A stretch of 64,000 nucleotides of DNA from Moraxella canis. GTDB lineage: Bacteria; Pseudomonadota; Gammaproteobacteria; Pseudomonadales; Moraxellaceae. The first letter of the stretch is position 1; the number at the start of each line of letters is the position of its first letter. Below are positions 19,440 to 28,512 of the stretch, one piece after another. The stretch covers positions 210,753 to 274,752 of the forward strand of contig NZ_MUXT01000008.1 of NCBI RefSeq assembly GCF_002014965.1. Reading direction: 5' to 3'. Under the pieces are notes generated by a model. The model had not been told where the DNA came from. It made no database searches and worked only from the letters and a program-made list of their open reading frames with translations. The position numbers and the translations under genes were made by a program.

Positions 19440-20196
19440 AGGTGGATATGTTGGAGCGATGAGACCTTGGGCGGCGTTTTCTTCGCTGATTTTGGATCAG
19501 TTTTAGGCGCGTGAGCCGCGACATTTGGGTATAGAGCCTGCCCATTTGATTATAAAATAATGCAGCGATTAAAATGATGATAATTGGCAAAATCATCGAT
19601 AAGTACCCGATGTGCATATATAAAATTACCGCCACAGCACTGCCGATAAAAAACGCCCACCATAGCGAGCTGTGCAAAATGATTTTGCGCAGGCTCACAC
19701 GCCGACCAATCAGCCAATTCCCTACCGCCGAACCCAAATCTGAAGTAATGCCGGTCAAATGAGTCGTACGAATGACTGTACCATGGTAAGTGGCGACCAT
19801 TGAATTTTGAAGTCCGCACGCCATGGCGATGAGCATTTGCCCAAAAAAATGATGCTCTGACAAATACATCCACAGACTCAAGCACAGCATCAGCACTTCT
19901 AAGAGCATGGCATAGCCATAATTTCGGCGGATGTTCAGTTCGCTTGAGCCGATGATGGCGCCACTTAATACCGATCCTAGCCAAAATGACGCGATGGATA
20001 TTAACAATAACTTAAAATTTGACCAATCGCCTGCAAGCATCGAAACCACAAATAAGCTGACATTGCCTGTCACATGCGATGCTGAGATATGAGTGATGCC
20101 CATTAAGGCAGTGGTATTTAAAATACCTGCACAAAATGCCAAAACCACAGCACCTATGAGCACCCAAGTTGGGATAACCTCCCCCATGATTTTCAT
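19438..20196 (-). CDS. YoaK-like membrane protein (DUF1275)
   Basis: The 252-residue protein shows six or seven hydrophobic segments and family landmarks: AGILNTTALMGITHISASHVTGN near the start (the conserved TGN after the first spans) and ACGLQNSMVATYHGTVIRTTHLTG in the middle. DUF1275/YoaK proteins are inner-membrane proteins of unknown transport or signalling role. A basic C-terminus (RRKRRPRSHR) faces the cytoplasm by the positive-inside rule. GGGGG nine bases upstream supports the start at 20196. It stands alone, convergent with the M16 genes and divergent from putA. Confidence 0.85.
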   Translation of the reverse strand: MKIMGEVIPTWVLIGAVVLAFCAGILNTTALMGITHISASHVTGNVSLFVVSMLAGDWSNFKLLLISIASFWLGSVLSGAIIGSSELNIRRNYGYAMLLEVLMLCLSLWMYLSEHHFFGQMLIAMACGLQNSMVATYHGTVIRTTHLTGITSDLGSAVGNWLIGRRVSLRKIILHSSLWWAFFIGSAVAVILYMHIGYLSMILPIIIILIAALFYNQMGRLYTQMSRLTRLKLIQNQRRKRRPRSHRSNIST

Positions 20197-20538
20197 GAAT
20201 TTTTGCCCCCATCGTCCATTAGGCAGCCATTATATAGCACAAGATTACATATCAGCAACAAAATAGCATGAACCAAACGCTCATTCATCATCAGAGTGTC
20301 TAAACTTGGAACATAGGCATTATATTGCAAATTCATATGAATTTATTGAGATACATTCATTAAAGGGATTGATTGATGGTCATTCAGAAATGAGCGTTAT
20401 TTTATTATCATAAAATTTCATAAATTGCCCTTAAAACACTTTAAAATAAACTTGGTTTATACATTTTTGTGATATATAATTAACATTTGTATATTGGATT
20501 TAAGTTTTATTTGTGCTACTTTCCTGACGAGTTGTTCT
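20197..20538. promoter_or_regulatory. Divergent putA / YoaK-like intergenic region with promoter and palindromes
   Basis: This 342-base AT-rich gap holds a good sigma-70 promoter for putA: TTGGTT (20452-20457), 17 bases, TATAAT (20475-20480). A perfect 16-bp palindrome AAATTCATATGAATTT is at 20329-20344, and 10-base inverted arms AACGCTCATT (20276-20285) and AATGAGCGTT (20389-20398) flank it at about 100 bases. These could be operators for a proline-responsive regulator. No small gene is visible. Confidence 0.55.
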
Positions 20539-23500
20539 ATGTTTAATTTTACTCAGCCACAATCCCAATTACGCGACGCCATCACCAGTGCCTACCGACT
20601 GGATGAAGTCACTGCCGTAACAAATTTATTAGAAACTCTAAATTTCAATGACGAAGAAAAAGCAAGAATCAGCACCCTTGCTCACCGTCTGATTACCCAA
20701 GTTCGCGCCGATCGCAGCAAGTCATCTGGCGTGGATGCACTTATGCACGAGTTTTCGCTATCCAGTGAAGAAGGTGTGGCATTGATGTGCTTGGCTGAGG
20801 CGCTACTGCGCATTCCTGATACCGCCACGCGCGATCGACTGATCCAAGATAAGTTGGCTGATGGTGACTGGAAAAGCCATGTCGGTCACAGCCCCTCCAT
20901 GTTTGTCAATGCGGCGGCGTGGGGCTTGGTCTTGACAGGCAAGCTGACTCAGCCAACCAACGAAAAAGGCTTAAGTTCAGCATTGACACGAGTACTCCAA
21001 AAAGGCGGTGCGCCATTCATTCGTACTGGTGTCAATCATGCCATGAAAATCTTGGGCAAACAATTTGTCACTGGACAGACCATTGATGAAGCACTCGCCA
21101 ATGGCAAAGAGCGCGAAAAAATGGGCTATCGCTTCAGCTTTGATATGCTGGGTGAAGCGGCGATGACCACCGAAGATGCTGACCGCTACTATCAAGATTA
21201 TGTCACCGCCATTCATGCGATCGGTAAAGATGCCGCTGGATGCGGCGTCTATGAAGGCAATGGTATCTCTGTTAAGTTGTCCGCCATTCATCCGCGTTAT
21301 TTTCGTGCTCAGCATGAACGCGTGATGAATGAACTTCTACCACGCCTAAAAGCACTTTTTGTGCTTGCCAAACAGTATAATATCGGTCTAAATATTGATG
21401 CCGAGGAAGCCAACCGCCTTGAGCTGTCGCTGGATTTGATGGAAAAACTGGTCAGCGATCCTGATTTGGCAGGCTTTCATGGCATCGGCTTTGTGGTGCA
21501 AGCTTACCAAAAACGATGCCCCTATGTGATCGACTATTTGGTTGATTTGGCGCGGCGCCACAACCAAAAACTGATGATTCGTTTGGTCAAAGGCGCTTAT
21601 TGGGACAGCGAGATCAAGTGGGCGCAAGTCGATGGCTTGAGCGGCTACCCTGTCTACACGCGTAAAGTGCACACTGATGTGTCTTATCTGGCGTGTGCGC
21701 AAAAACTACTGGCAGCCCAAGATGTGATTTACCCACAATTTGCTACACATAACGCCCAAAGTCTTGCTACTATCTATGAGATGGGTAAAGACAAAGAGTA
21801 CGAATTTCAGTGCTTACACGGCATGGGCGAGACGCTGTATGATCAAGTTGTTGGCGAAAAGAACTTAGGTCGGCGAGTGCGTATTTATGCGCCTGTCGGC
21901 ACGCATAAGACTTTGTTGGCGTATTTGGTGCGCCGCTTGCTAGAAAATGGTGCCAACTCGTCATTTGTCAATCGCATTGTCGATGAAAATGTCAGTATTG
22001 ATGAACTGATCGAATCTCCCATTGATATTGTAAAAGCCAATGGCATCTCCCAAAATCCACTGACGCCGCTACCAAGACATATTTATGGCGAGCGCCAAAA
22101 CTCCCTTGGTCTGGATTTGACCAATGAACATGTACTTGCCAGACTCCAAGATGCGATGCAGTCGGCGACTGCCATTGCATTTGATATTCACTCAATAACG
22201 GCAACCACAGTCAGTCACAAGCCGCCCCACCAAGTCCTAAATCCAAGCGATCATCGTGATGTGGTCGGTCAAGTCTCTTTTATCGATCCAGAGAGCATCC
22301 CCAATGTGATCGATGTGGCAGTGCGCGCGCAATCAGGATGGCAAGCAGTGAGTGCAGCTGAGCGAGCGGCGATACTGCGGCGATTTGCCGATTTGATGGA
22401 AGAGCCTGCGCGCATGGCGCTTTTGATGATGGTGGCTGTCCGTGAAGCGGGCAAGACTTTATTAAATGCCATCGCCGAAGTGCGCGAAGCTGCTGATTTT
22501 TGTCGCTATTATGCCGATGAAGCCGAAGCCCTGAATCTGACAAGTCCCATTGGCACAGTGGCTGCGATCAGCCCATGGAATTTTCCTTTGGCGATTTTCG
22601 TTGGCGAGGTCGTCTCTGCTTTGGTGACGGGTAACACTGTCGTGGCTAAACCTGCCGAACAAACCAGTTTAATCGCGCATTTGGCGGTATCTTGGCTCCA
22701 CGAGGCAGGCGCTCCCAAAGAAGTATTGCAGCTTGTCTTGGGCGCAGGTGATGTGGGCGCAGCTTTGACAGCAGATGAGCGAATCAATGGGGTGATTTTC
22801 ACTGGCTCAACCGATGTGGCAAAGCGTATCAATAAGCATTTGGCGGCACGTGATGACAAACCTGTGCTCATCGCTGAAACGGGTGGCATGAATGCCATGA
22901 TTGTCGATAGCACCGCCCTACCCGAGCAAGTCTGTGCCGATGTGTTGGCTTCAGCGTTTGATTCGGCAGGTCAGCGCTGCTCTGCACTGAGAATTTTATG
23001 TATCCAAGAAGATATCGCCGATCATGTGATTGGGATGATCAAAGGCGCAATGGATGAATTAATCGTCAATGACCCTGCTTCGCTGGCGACCGATGTTGGT
23101 CCTGTGATTGATGAAGAAGCCCAAAAGAACTTGCTTGAACATATTAACACACTCAAACAAATCGCGCCTTATCATGAAGTTGCCATCCGATCGCAGGCAC
23201 CATCGACCTTTGTTGCACCGATTTTGTTTGAGCTGAATGACTTGTCGCAGCTCAAAAAAGAGGTTTTCGGTCCTGTTTTACACGTCGTGCGCTTTGGCGC
23301 GCATGAGCTCAATGATTTGATTGATAGTATCAATAAAAAAGGCTATGCACTAACGCATGGGATTCATAGCCGCATTGATGCCACGATTGAACAAATTACC
23401 GATCGTATAGAAGCAGGTAATGTGTATATCAACCGAAATATCGTTGGTGCTGTAGTAGGTGTACAGCCCTTTGGGGGTCATGCCATGAGTGGAACAGGTC

Positions 23501-24123
23501 CTAAGGCAGGTGGTCCGTTTTATCTTCAGCGTCTAAGCAAGCTGACAAACTGGCAAAAACCCGTTATTGACACGCCAGCGATCATTGATCATGCAGGACT
23601 GGGTAAAGTGCAGCATCTGGCGCGCAAGCTCTTAGTGTCAGATGCTGAACAGGCGAGGTTTAATGCCATTGTACAACAAGCCATCAATTCATCTTTGAAT
23701 GAAGCTGTGGCTGTCTTGCCAGGACCGACCGGCGAAGCCAATACCCTAAGCTGGCGCGCGCCGCAATCGGTTGCCATTTATGGCGGCAACTTAGCTGACA
23801 GCTTGGTCGCTTTGGCAGTATTGGCGCTAAATGGCGTCATCGCCCAAGTCTGTCCTTCTCACGCATTGGCAGATTATGCTGCTGACCTTGAGGGTGTTCT
23901 ACAAGTGGTTGAGCAGCCAGCGGCTGATATGAATGATGTTATTGTGGCGCTATCAGACATGCCGTCAGATGAGCGACTTCGCTTTGCCGATTTGGATGGC
24001 TCGATTCGCCGTATCATTGACGCCACTTCAGGGCTTGATATGACAAGGCTGTATCATGAAATCAGCCAAAGTTATAATACGACCGCCGCTGGGGGCAATG
24101 CCAGTCTCATGGCTTCAGCGTAG
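20539..24123 (+). CDS. putA: Bifunctional proline dehydrogenase / P5C dehydrogenase PutA
   Basis: PutA oxidises proline to glutamate in two steps on one chain. The N-terminal half is the FAD-dependent proline dehydrogenase barrel (NGISVKLSAIHPRY, LMIRLVKGAYWDSE); the second half is the NAD-dependent aldehyde dehydrogenase (GTVAAISPWNFPLAIF, AETGGMNAMIVD, catalytic Cys814 in SAGQRCSALR). A short C-terminal domain follows. At 1194 residues it lacks the ribbon-helix-helix DNA-binding domain of E. coli PutA, so it is probably not its own repressor. I start at 20539 (MFNFTQPQS); the longer frame uses TTG and adds an unlikely hydrophobic tail. No putP transporter is in the window. Confidence 0.96.
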   Translation: MFNFTQPQSQLRDAITSAYRLDEVTAVTNLLETLNFNDEEKARISTLAHRLITQVRADRSKSSGVDALMHEFSLSSEEGVALMCLAEALLRIPDTATRDRLIQDKLADGDWKSHVGHSPSMFVNAAAWGLVLTGKLTQPTNEKGLSSALTRVLQKGGAPFIRTGVNHAMKILGKQFVTGQTIDEALANGKEREKMGYRFSFDMLGEAAMTTEDADRYYQDYVTAIHAIGKDAAGCGVYEGNGISVKLSAIHPRYFRAQHERVMNELLPRLKALFVLAKQYNIGLNIDAEEANRLELSLDLMEKLVSDPDLAGFHGIGFVVQAYQKRCPYVIDYLVDLARRHNQKLMIRLVKGAYWDSEIKWAQVDGLSGYPVYTRKVHTDVSYLACAQKLLAAQDVIYPQFATHNAQSLATIYEMGKDKEYEFQCLHGMGETLYDQVVGEKNLGRRVRIYAPVGTHKTLLAYLVRRLLENGANSSFVNRIVDENVSIDELIESPIDIVKANGISQNPLTPLPRHIYGERQNSLGLDLTNEHVLARLQDAMQSATAIAFDIHSITATTVSHKPPHQVLNPSDHRDVVGQVSFIDPESIPNVIDVAVRAQSGWQAVSAAERAAILRRFADLMEEPARMALLMMVAVREAGKTLLNAIAEVREAADFCRYYADEAEALNLTSPIGTVAAISPWNFPLAIFVGEVVSALVTGNTVVAKPAEQTSLIAHLAVSWLHEAGAPKEVLQLVLGAGDVGAALTADERINGVIFTGSTDVAKRINKHLAARDDKPVLIAETGGMNAMIVDSTALPEQVCADVLASAFDSAGQRCSALRILCIQEDIADHVIGMIKGAMDELIVNDPASLATDVGPVIDEEAQKNLLEHINTLKQIAPYHEVAIRSQAPSTFVAPILFELNDLSQLKKEVFGPVLHVVRFGAHELNDLIDSINKKGYALTHGIHSRIDATIEQITDRIEAGNVYINRNIVGAVVGVQPFGGHAMSGTGPKAGGPFYLQRLSKLTNWQKPVIDTPAIIDHAGLGKVQHLARKLLVSDAEQARFNAIVQQAINSSLNEAVAVLPGPTGEANTLSWRAPQSVAIYGGNLADSLVALAVLALNGVIAQVCPSHALADYAADLEGVLQVVEQPAADMNDVIVALSDMPSDERLRFADLDGSIRRIIDATSGLDMTRLYHEISQSYNTTAAGGNASLMASA

Positions 24124-24140
24124 TCCTTCGTGATCAAAAT

Positions 24141-24167
24141 AAAACCGCTCTATCTTGGAGCGGTTTT
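24141..24167 (+). terminator. Terminator after putA
   Basis: AAAACCGCTC (24141-24150) pairs with GAGCGGTTTT (24158-24167) around a 7-base loop, 18 bases past the putA stop. A and T ends on both sides make it usable for the convergent lptB transcript as well. Confidence 0.85.
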
Positions 24168-24199
24168 ATCATAATAAAATATAATAATTATATAAATAC

Positions 24200-24925
24200 T
24201 TAAGCAACGAAATCTTTACCCAAATAAACCTTACGAACCAGCTCATTGGATAAAATTTCATCTTTATTTCCTTCGGCGATGATTGCCCCTTCAGAAACAA
24301 TATAAGCTTTTTGGCAAATTGAAAGCGTTTCGCGAACATTATGATCGGTAATCAAGACGCCAATACCACGCTCGCGCAATGTTTCGATGACCTGCATGAT
24401 ATCGCCTACTGAAATGGGATCGACGCCGGCAAATGGCTCATCCAACAGGATAAATTTGGGGTCTGATGCCAAGCAGCGGGCAATCTCACACCTTCTACGC
24501 TCGCCCCCTGATACGCTCATACCCAACGAATGGCGGACATGTTCCAGATGAAAATCAGCCATCAGCTTTTCAAGCTGCTGATGCTGCTGTGATTGAGTTA
24601 AGTCCTTGCGCGTCTGCAAGATTGCCATGATGTTTTGTTCGACAGTCAGCTTACGAAAAATCGAAGCCTCCTGGGGTAGATAGCCAATGCCTTTGGCGGC
24701 GCGCTCATGCATTGCATTTTTTGAGATGTCTTGATCACCCAAGATCACGCGACCTTTATCCATAGGCACAAGCCCGATCACCATATAAAAACTTGTGGTT
24801 TTACCTGCGCCATTAGGACCCAAAATTCCTACCACTTGACCTTGCTCAATCTCAAAAGAGACATCTTTGACCACCCATCTTTGACCATAACGCTTGCCCA
24901 AGTGGCGCATCGATAATACTGTCAT
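24200..24925 (-). CDS. lptB: LPS export ABC transporter ATPase LptB
   Basis: LptB is the ATPase of LptB2FG, which pulls lipopolysaccharide out of the inner membrane and pushes it along the LptC-LptA bridge. Walker [10 protein letters not shown] is near residue 38, the signature [13 protein letters not shown] near 138, Walker [14 protein letters not shown] after it, and the H-loop TDHNVRETL at about 194. The 241-residue length is normal. It is the last gene of kdsD-kdsC-lptC-lptA-lptB, nine bases after lptA. Confidence 0.97.
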   Translation of the reverse strand: MTVLSMRHLGKRYGQRWVVKDVSFEIEQGQVVGILGPNGAGKTTSFYMVIGLVPMDKGRVILGDQDISKNAMHERAAKGIGYLPQEASIFRKLTVEQNIMAILQTRKDLTQSQQHQQLEKLMADFHLEHVRHSLGMSVSGGERRRCEIARCLASDPKFILLDEPFAGVDPISVGDIMQVIETLRERGIGVLITDHNVRETLSICQKAYIVSEGAIIAEGNKDEILSNELVRKVYLGKDFVA

Positions 24926-24934
24926 CTTCAGACC

Positions 24935-25462
24935 TTAGCGCAAACCACTTCGAGAATTTGAATCACTTGGCGGAAAGACCAGCTCTACACGCTGACCGCC
25001 GCCAGCATTGGCTTCGACATCGCCGGCAGATAGACTATAGCGAATCGTATTGCCTGAAAAACTCGATCCAGCCTGAGTCAGTTTGGCATTACCTGTGAGC
25101 GTCACAATCCCACTCACGGCGTTATAATCAATGCGATTTGCCTGCCCTTTTGCCAAGCCTTTTTCTTGGGTCACCACCTGCTGCATGGTGGCAGGTCGCC
25201 CTGTCGCAACCGCTGACTTGATGCTGCGATTATTGGTATCAAGATTCACTGTCAAATTATCGGCGGCGATCTTTAAGGTGCCCTGCTCAATCGTCACTTT
25301 TCCTGAATAGGTGGTTACGCCTGTACGCTCACTATAAGTAGCTCGATCAGCCAATAAGCGAATCGGCTGATTGGCATCAGAAGGTAATGCTGAAGCAATC
25401 ATCGGTGCACTGACTATGCACGCTAAAAATAAGTATTTTGTAATTACAGAACCAGTTTTCAT
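24935..25462 (-). CDS. lptA: Periplasmic LPS-binding protein LptA
   Basis: LptA forms the periplasmic bridge that carries lipopolysaccharide from LptC to LptD. It has a cleaved signal peptide (CIVSAPMIASA) and an OstA-like beta-jellyroll of about 140 residues with repeats of the type GVTTYSGKVTIEQGTLKIAADN and GIVTLTGNAKLTQAGSSFSG. At 175 residues it is normal. It lies between lptC (31 bases) and lptB (9 bases). Confidence 0.93.
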   Translation of the reverse strand: MKTGSVITKYLFLACIVSAPMIASALPSDANQPIRLLADRATYSERTGVTTYSGKVTIEQGTLKIAADNLTVNLDTNNRSIKSAVATGRPATMQQVVTQEKGLAKGQANRIDYNAVSGIVTLTGNAKLTQAGSSFSGNTIRYSLSAGDVEANAGGGQRVELVFPPSDSNSRSGLR

Positions 25463-25493
25463 ATAAAACCTTGAAAAACTTAAGAAAATTTAA

Positions 25494-26069
25494 TTAAAAT
25501 AACGCCTTATTCTGACGCTTAGGCGCATCAAAAAGCACTTCGATGCGATCAAACTCATACTCGCCAGTTTGTAGATTCGCTCGAAAACCCTGCGCTTTAA
25601 AGCTATCCATGCCCTGCTGCACAGTCAGAGCCTCTTGGCTTGATACAGTGCGATCTTTGGTATTGCCAATAATGCTCAAGCCCTCAATGATCATTTCAGG
25701 CTTATCAGCAGTCGCTGCACGCACCAACCGAAACCCTTGGGATAATCGTAACTCACCACTGCCTTGATCAAGCGTCGCACGGTCAGCGATCAGCGTGTAG
25801 GTTTCACCCTGTGGGGGCTGCCAATGAATGGTCGCGCCGAGCATTTCATCTTGACCATTGGCATTTTGAACCAATGAATCGGCGGTCAGTGTATATTCTG
25901 TTTCGCCAGTTTCAGGATCGGATTGGATGGCTTTGATTTGGGTGACTTCAGAGTCTACAGTCGGCGCTTCAGGCAAAGCAGGCTTGACCTCGACATCTTC
26001 TTGATAAAAAAACCACGCCGCAACCGCCAACGCCATCACACCCAACACACTTAAAATACGAAAGTTCAT
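25494..26069 (-). CDS. lptC: LPS export protein LptC
   Basis: LptC is a bitopic inner-membrane protein that hands lipopolysaccharide from LptB2FG to LptA. One N-terminal membrane segment (ILSVLGVMALAVAAWFFY) is followed by a periplasmic jellyroll with YTLTADSLVQNANGQDEMLG and YTLIADRATLDQGSGELRLSQ typical of the family. The 191-residue length agrees. It sits 9 bases after kdsC and upstream of lptA, the usual order. Confidence 0.92.
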   Translation of the reverse strand: MNFRILSVLGVMALAVAAWFFYQEDVEVKPALPEAPTVDSEVTQIKAIQSDPETGETEYTLTADSLVQNANGQDEMLGATIHWQPPQGETYTLIADRATLDQGSGELRLSQGFRLVRAATADKPEMIIEGLSIIGNTKDRTVSSQEALTVQQGMDSFKAQGFRANLQTGEYEFDRIEVLFDAPKRQNKALF

Positions 26070-26078
26070 TTGGGCTGC

Positions 26079-26600
26079 CTATTCAAATTTTGCAATGAAT
26101 GCATCAAAGTTATTTTGCGCCTTTAAAATCAGCTCACAAACCTCCCTGACCGCGCCATGACCTCCAGTTTTGGTAGTGATATAATCTGAAACCGCCTTAA
26201 TCTGCTCACACCCATTAGGCACACTGATCCCAAAGCCTGCCTCACGCACGGCTTTTAGATCAGGCAGATCATCGCCCATATAAGCACACTGCGACAGCTC
26301 AAATCCAAGCGCCTTGGCAAGCCCTGCCAAAGCAGTAAATTTATCGTCTCGACCCTGGATGATGTGTGCAATGCCAAGCTCTTTGGCGCGTCGATCTACC
26401 ATGGCAGAGCTTCGACCTGTGATGATGGCTAAAGTCACACCTGACTGTCTTAGCGCTTGCAAGCCCAAACCATCTTGCACATAAAATGCTTTGGTTTCGA
26501 CACCTTCAGAATTATAAATGATTTGCCCATCCGATAAAATGCCGTCGACATCCATGGCAAAGAGTTTGACATTTTTGGCTTTTTGGTGAATTTCATTCAT
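26079..26600 (-). CDS. kdsC: 3-deoxy-manno-octulosonate-8-phosphatase KdsC
   Basis: KdsC dephosphorylates Kdo 8-phosphate to Kdo, a sugar of the lipopolysaccharide inner core. It is a small HAD phosphatase without a cap: motif I MDVDGILSDG near residue 16, motif II AIITGRSS, and motif IV YMGDDLPDLKAV. The length of 173 is normal for the tetrameric C0 class. It follows kdsD by 53 bases and precedes lptC. Confidence 0.95.
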   Translation of the reverse strand: MNEIHQKAKNVKLFAMDVDGILSDGQIIYNSEGVETKAFYVQDGLGLQALRQSGVTLAIITGRSSAMVDRRAKELGIAHIIQGRDDKFTALAGLAKALGFELSQCAYMGDDLPDLKAVREAGFGISVPNGCEQIKAVSDYITTKTGGHGAVREVCELILKAQNNFDAFIAKFE

Positions 26601-26653
26601 GGCTTTATCTTTTTAATTTTGATCAACGGAATTTGAGTTTAGCTATACTCAAG

Positions 26654-27631
26654 TTAGCTGACGCCAGCTTTTAGTATATCATGAATACTAATTACGCCGA
26701 TTAATTGATGGTCTTTTAGTACCAATAACTGACTGATTGCATTTTCGTTCATCAAAGTAAGTGCATCAGATGCGCGCATCTGCTCATCAGCAGATTTTGG
26801 CGTCTTGGTCATCAGTGTCTGAATTTCAACGGTCAGCTTAGTCTGCTCCGCCAATTTACGGCGCAAATCCCCATCGGTAAAAATACCGACCACGTTATCT
26901 TCATCATCGACAATTACAGCAAGACCTAGGCGCCCACTGGTCATAGCCAATAAAGTTTCATTCAAGCTTGATTTATGATGCACAACGGGCAAATTGTCGG
27001 TATGCATGATGTCAGAAACACGCGTCAAAAGCTTACGCCCAAGTGCGCCCGCAGGATGAGAAAGCGCAAAATCATGACTGGTAAATCCACGTGCGTGCAA
27101 TAGCGCCACCGCCAACGCATCGCCCAAAGCCAGTGTCGCTGTGGTACTTGAAGTTGGTGCAAGCCCAAGAGGGCACGCTTCTTCGGACAGACCTAAAGTC
27201 AATGCAATGTCCGCCGATCTTGGCAAAACTCCGCGCTTATCGCGACTGATGCTAATGAGCGGGATTTTTAACTGCTTGACGACAGGCAGCAGCATGCGTA
27301 TCTCATCTGACTCACCCGAATTTGAGATGGCAATGAGCACATCTCCTTTTACCAGCATCCCCAGATCACCATGCCCCGCTTCCCCAGGATGCATAAAAAA
27401 GGCTGGCGTGCCCGTCGATGCAAAAGTAGCAGCAATCTTACGACCGATATGTCCAGACTTGCCCATGCCTGTTACTACCACGCGTCCAGAACAATTCAAA
27501 ATCGCCTGACACGCATTGACAAAACGCTCATCAAGCTCATCAATCAACAGGTCTAAAGCACGCTGTTCGGTACGGATCGCGTCAATAGCATCTTGAATGT
27601 AATCGCTGGGCGCAAGGTTATTTTGTCTCAT
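26654..27631 (-). CDS. kdsD: Arabinose-5-phosphate isomerase KdsD
   Basis: KdsD converts ribulose 5-phosphate to arabinose 5-phosphate, the first step of Kdo synthesis. A SIS sugar-isomerase domain (VVVTGMGKSGHIGRKIAATFASTGTPAFF, then AISNSGESDEI) is followed by two CBS domains from about residue 205 (DIMHTDNLPVV and TLMTKTPKSADEQM). The start is uncertain: ATGs at 27661, 27637 and 27631 are all in frame and none has a strong ribosome site. I chose 27631 because MRQNN gives the usual distance to the SIS domain. It heads the Kdo/Lpt unit. Confidence 0.94.
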   Translation of the reverse strand: MRQNNLAPSDYIQDAIDAIRTEQRALDLLIDELDERFVNACQAILNCSGRVVVTGMGKSGHIGRKIAATFASTGTPAFFMHPGEAGHGDLGMLVKGDVLIAISNSGESDEIRMLLPVVKQLKIPLISISRDKRGVLPRSADIALTLGLSEEACPLGLAPTSSTTATLALGDALAVALLHARGFTSHDFALSHPAGALGRKLLTRVSDIMHTDNLPVVHHKSSLNETLLAMTSGRLGLAVIVDDEDNVVGIFTDGDLRRKLAEQTKLTVEIQTLMTKTPKSADEQMRASDALTLMNENAISQLLVLKDHQLIGVISIHDILKAGVS

Positions 27632-27733
27632 TATCATTAATTCATCAAAAACTTGGATCATAATAATAGCACATTTTATCTGTCTATTGACTGGTATTTT
27701 GCAGTTTATGACCTATAAAACATCCCCAAGAAA

Positions 27734-27766
27734 AAACTTGTACACGATAAGCTCGCATACAAGTTT
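27734..27766 (-). terminator. Terminator after hfq
   Basis: AAACTTGTA (27734-27742) pairs with TACAAGTTT (27758-27766), with a second short CGA/TCG pairing inside. The minus-strand stem is followed by TTTTTTC. It lies about 50 bases past the hfq stop. Confidence 0.75.
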
Positions 27767-27815
27767 GATTACAAAATATTGCATTTTAAACTGAATAAGT
27801 CAGGTTATAACTGGA

Positions 27816-28457
27816 TTAGGACTGATTCTCAAAATCATCGTCATGATTAAATTTTGGGTCTGGCTTAGCATCAAAGCCTGAGCGGTTAAAATTTCTGGTA
27901 TCACTGCTTTCAAAAGCTTTACCATCAAATCCACGCTCTTCAAAGCCTGAACGATCAAAGCTTTGACGATCAAATCCTGTGTGATTGATGCCACCCATGC
28001 CGCCACCTTGATAGCCCATACCACCGCGGTCAAATCCGCCTTGATTTTGGCGCTCAAAGCCGCTCTGGGGCGTGCGAGTAAAGCCGCCCTGTGGACGAGA
28101 GCTGCCTTGGTAGCCCATACCACCGCGGTCAAATCCGCCTTGATTTTGGCGCTCAAAGCCACTGCCTTGATAAGTACCACTGGTCATGACGCCCAAATTA
28201 GCGCCTTGGTATCCACCTGTGGATTGAGCTGGTGTAGAGCCACCTTCTGTGCGGGGGTTTCTGGTGGGTACAACCGTTGAAATGGCGTGCTTATACACCA
28301 TTTGGCTGACTGTATTCTTTAATAAGACAACATATTGATCAAAAGATTCGATCTGTCCTTGTAGCTTTATGCCATTAACCAAAAAAATTGATACTGGAAT
28401 ACGATCTTTACGCAAAGCATTCAAAAATGGGTCTTGTAAAGTTTGTCCTTTTGACAT
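27816..28457 (-). CDS. hfq: RNA chaperone Hfq with long Gly-rich C-terminal tail
   Basis: Hfq is the ring-shaped Sm-like protein that pairs small RNAs with mRNAs. The first 75 residues are a normal Hfq core: [22 protein letters not shown], the Sm1 strand block [17 protein letters not shown] and the Sm2 motif YKHAIST. The tail of about 135 residues is rich in Gly, Phe, Gln, Asp and Arg and contains repeats such as [19 protein letters not shown], part of them from an exact 50-base duplication. Long tails of this kind are known in Acinetobacter and Moraxella Hfq. The start at 28457 has GGAG seven bases upstream. It follows miaA, the usual partner. Confidence 0.95.
   Translation of the reverse strand: MSKGQTLQDPFLNALRKDRIPVSIFLVNGIKLQGQIESFDQYVVLLKNTVSQMVYKHAISTVVPTRNPRTEGGSTPAQSTGGYQGANLGVMTSGTYQGSGFERQNQGGFDRGGMGYQGSSRPQGGFTRTPQSGFERQNQGGFDRGGMGYQGGGMGGINHTGFDRQSFDRSGFEERGFDGKAFESSDTRNFNRSGFDAKPDPKFNHDDDFENQS
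28012..28160 (-). repeat. 50-bp direct repeat inside the hfq tail, 99-bp period
   Basis: Bases 28012-28061 and 28111-28160 are identical (50 of 50). The period of 99 bases is 33 codons, so the repeats stay in frame and encode the same peptide block [23 protein letters not shown]. Repeat-number change here would lengthen or shorten the Hfq tail by 33 residues without a frameshift. Confidence 0.95.
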
Positions 28458-28512
28458 AAGTTTCTCCAATCTAAATAGCTAAAGCAATGCAAACGGGGAA
28501 ATTCCTCATAAG

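Noticed and set aside
28012..28160. The hfq repeats as a CRISPR-like or mobile repeat
   Set aside because: There are only two copies, in frame with hfq, without spacers or repeats elsewhere.
27800..28180. Ala/Val-rich frame in the hfq tail (126 codons) and a similar plus-strand frame
   Set aside because: These come from the same repetitive DNA as the Gly-rich Hfq tail read in other frames; the Hfq core proves which frame is real.
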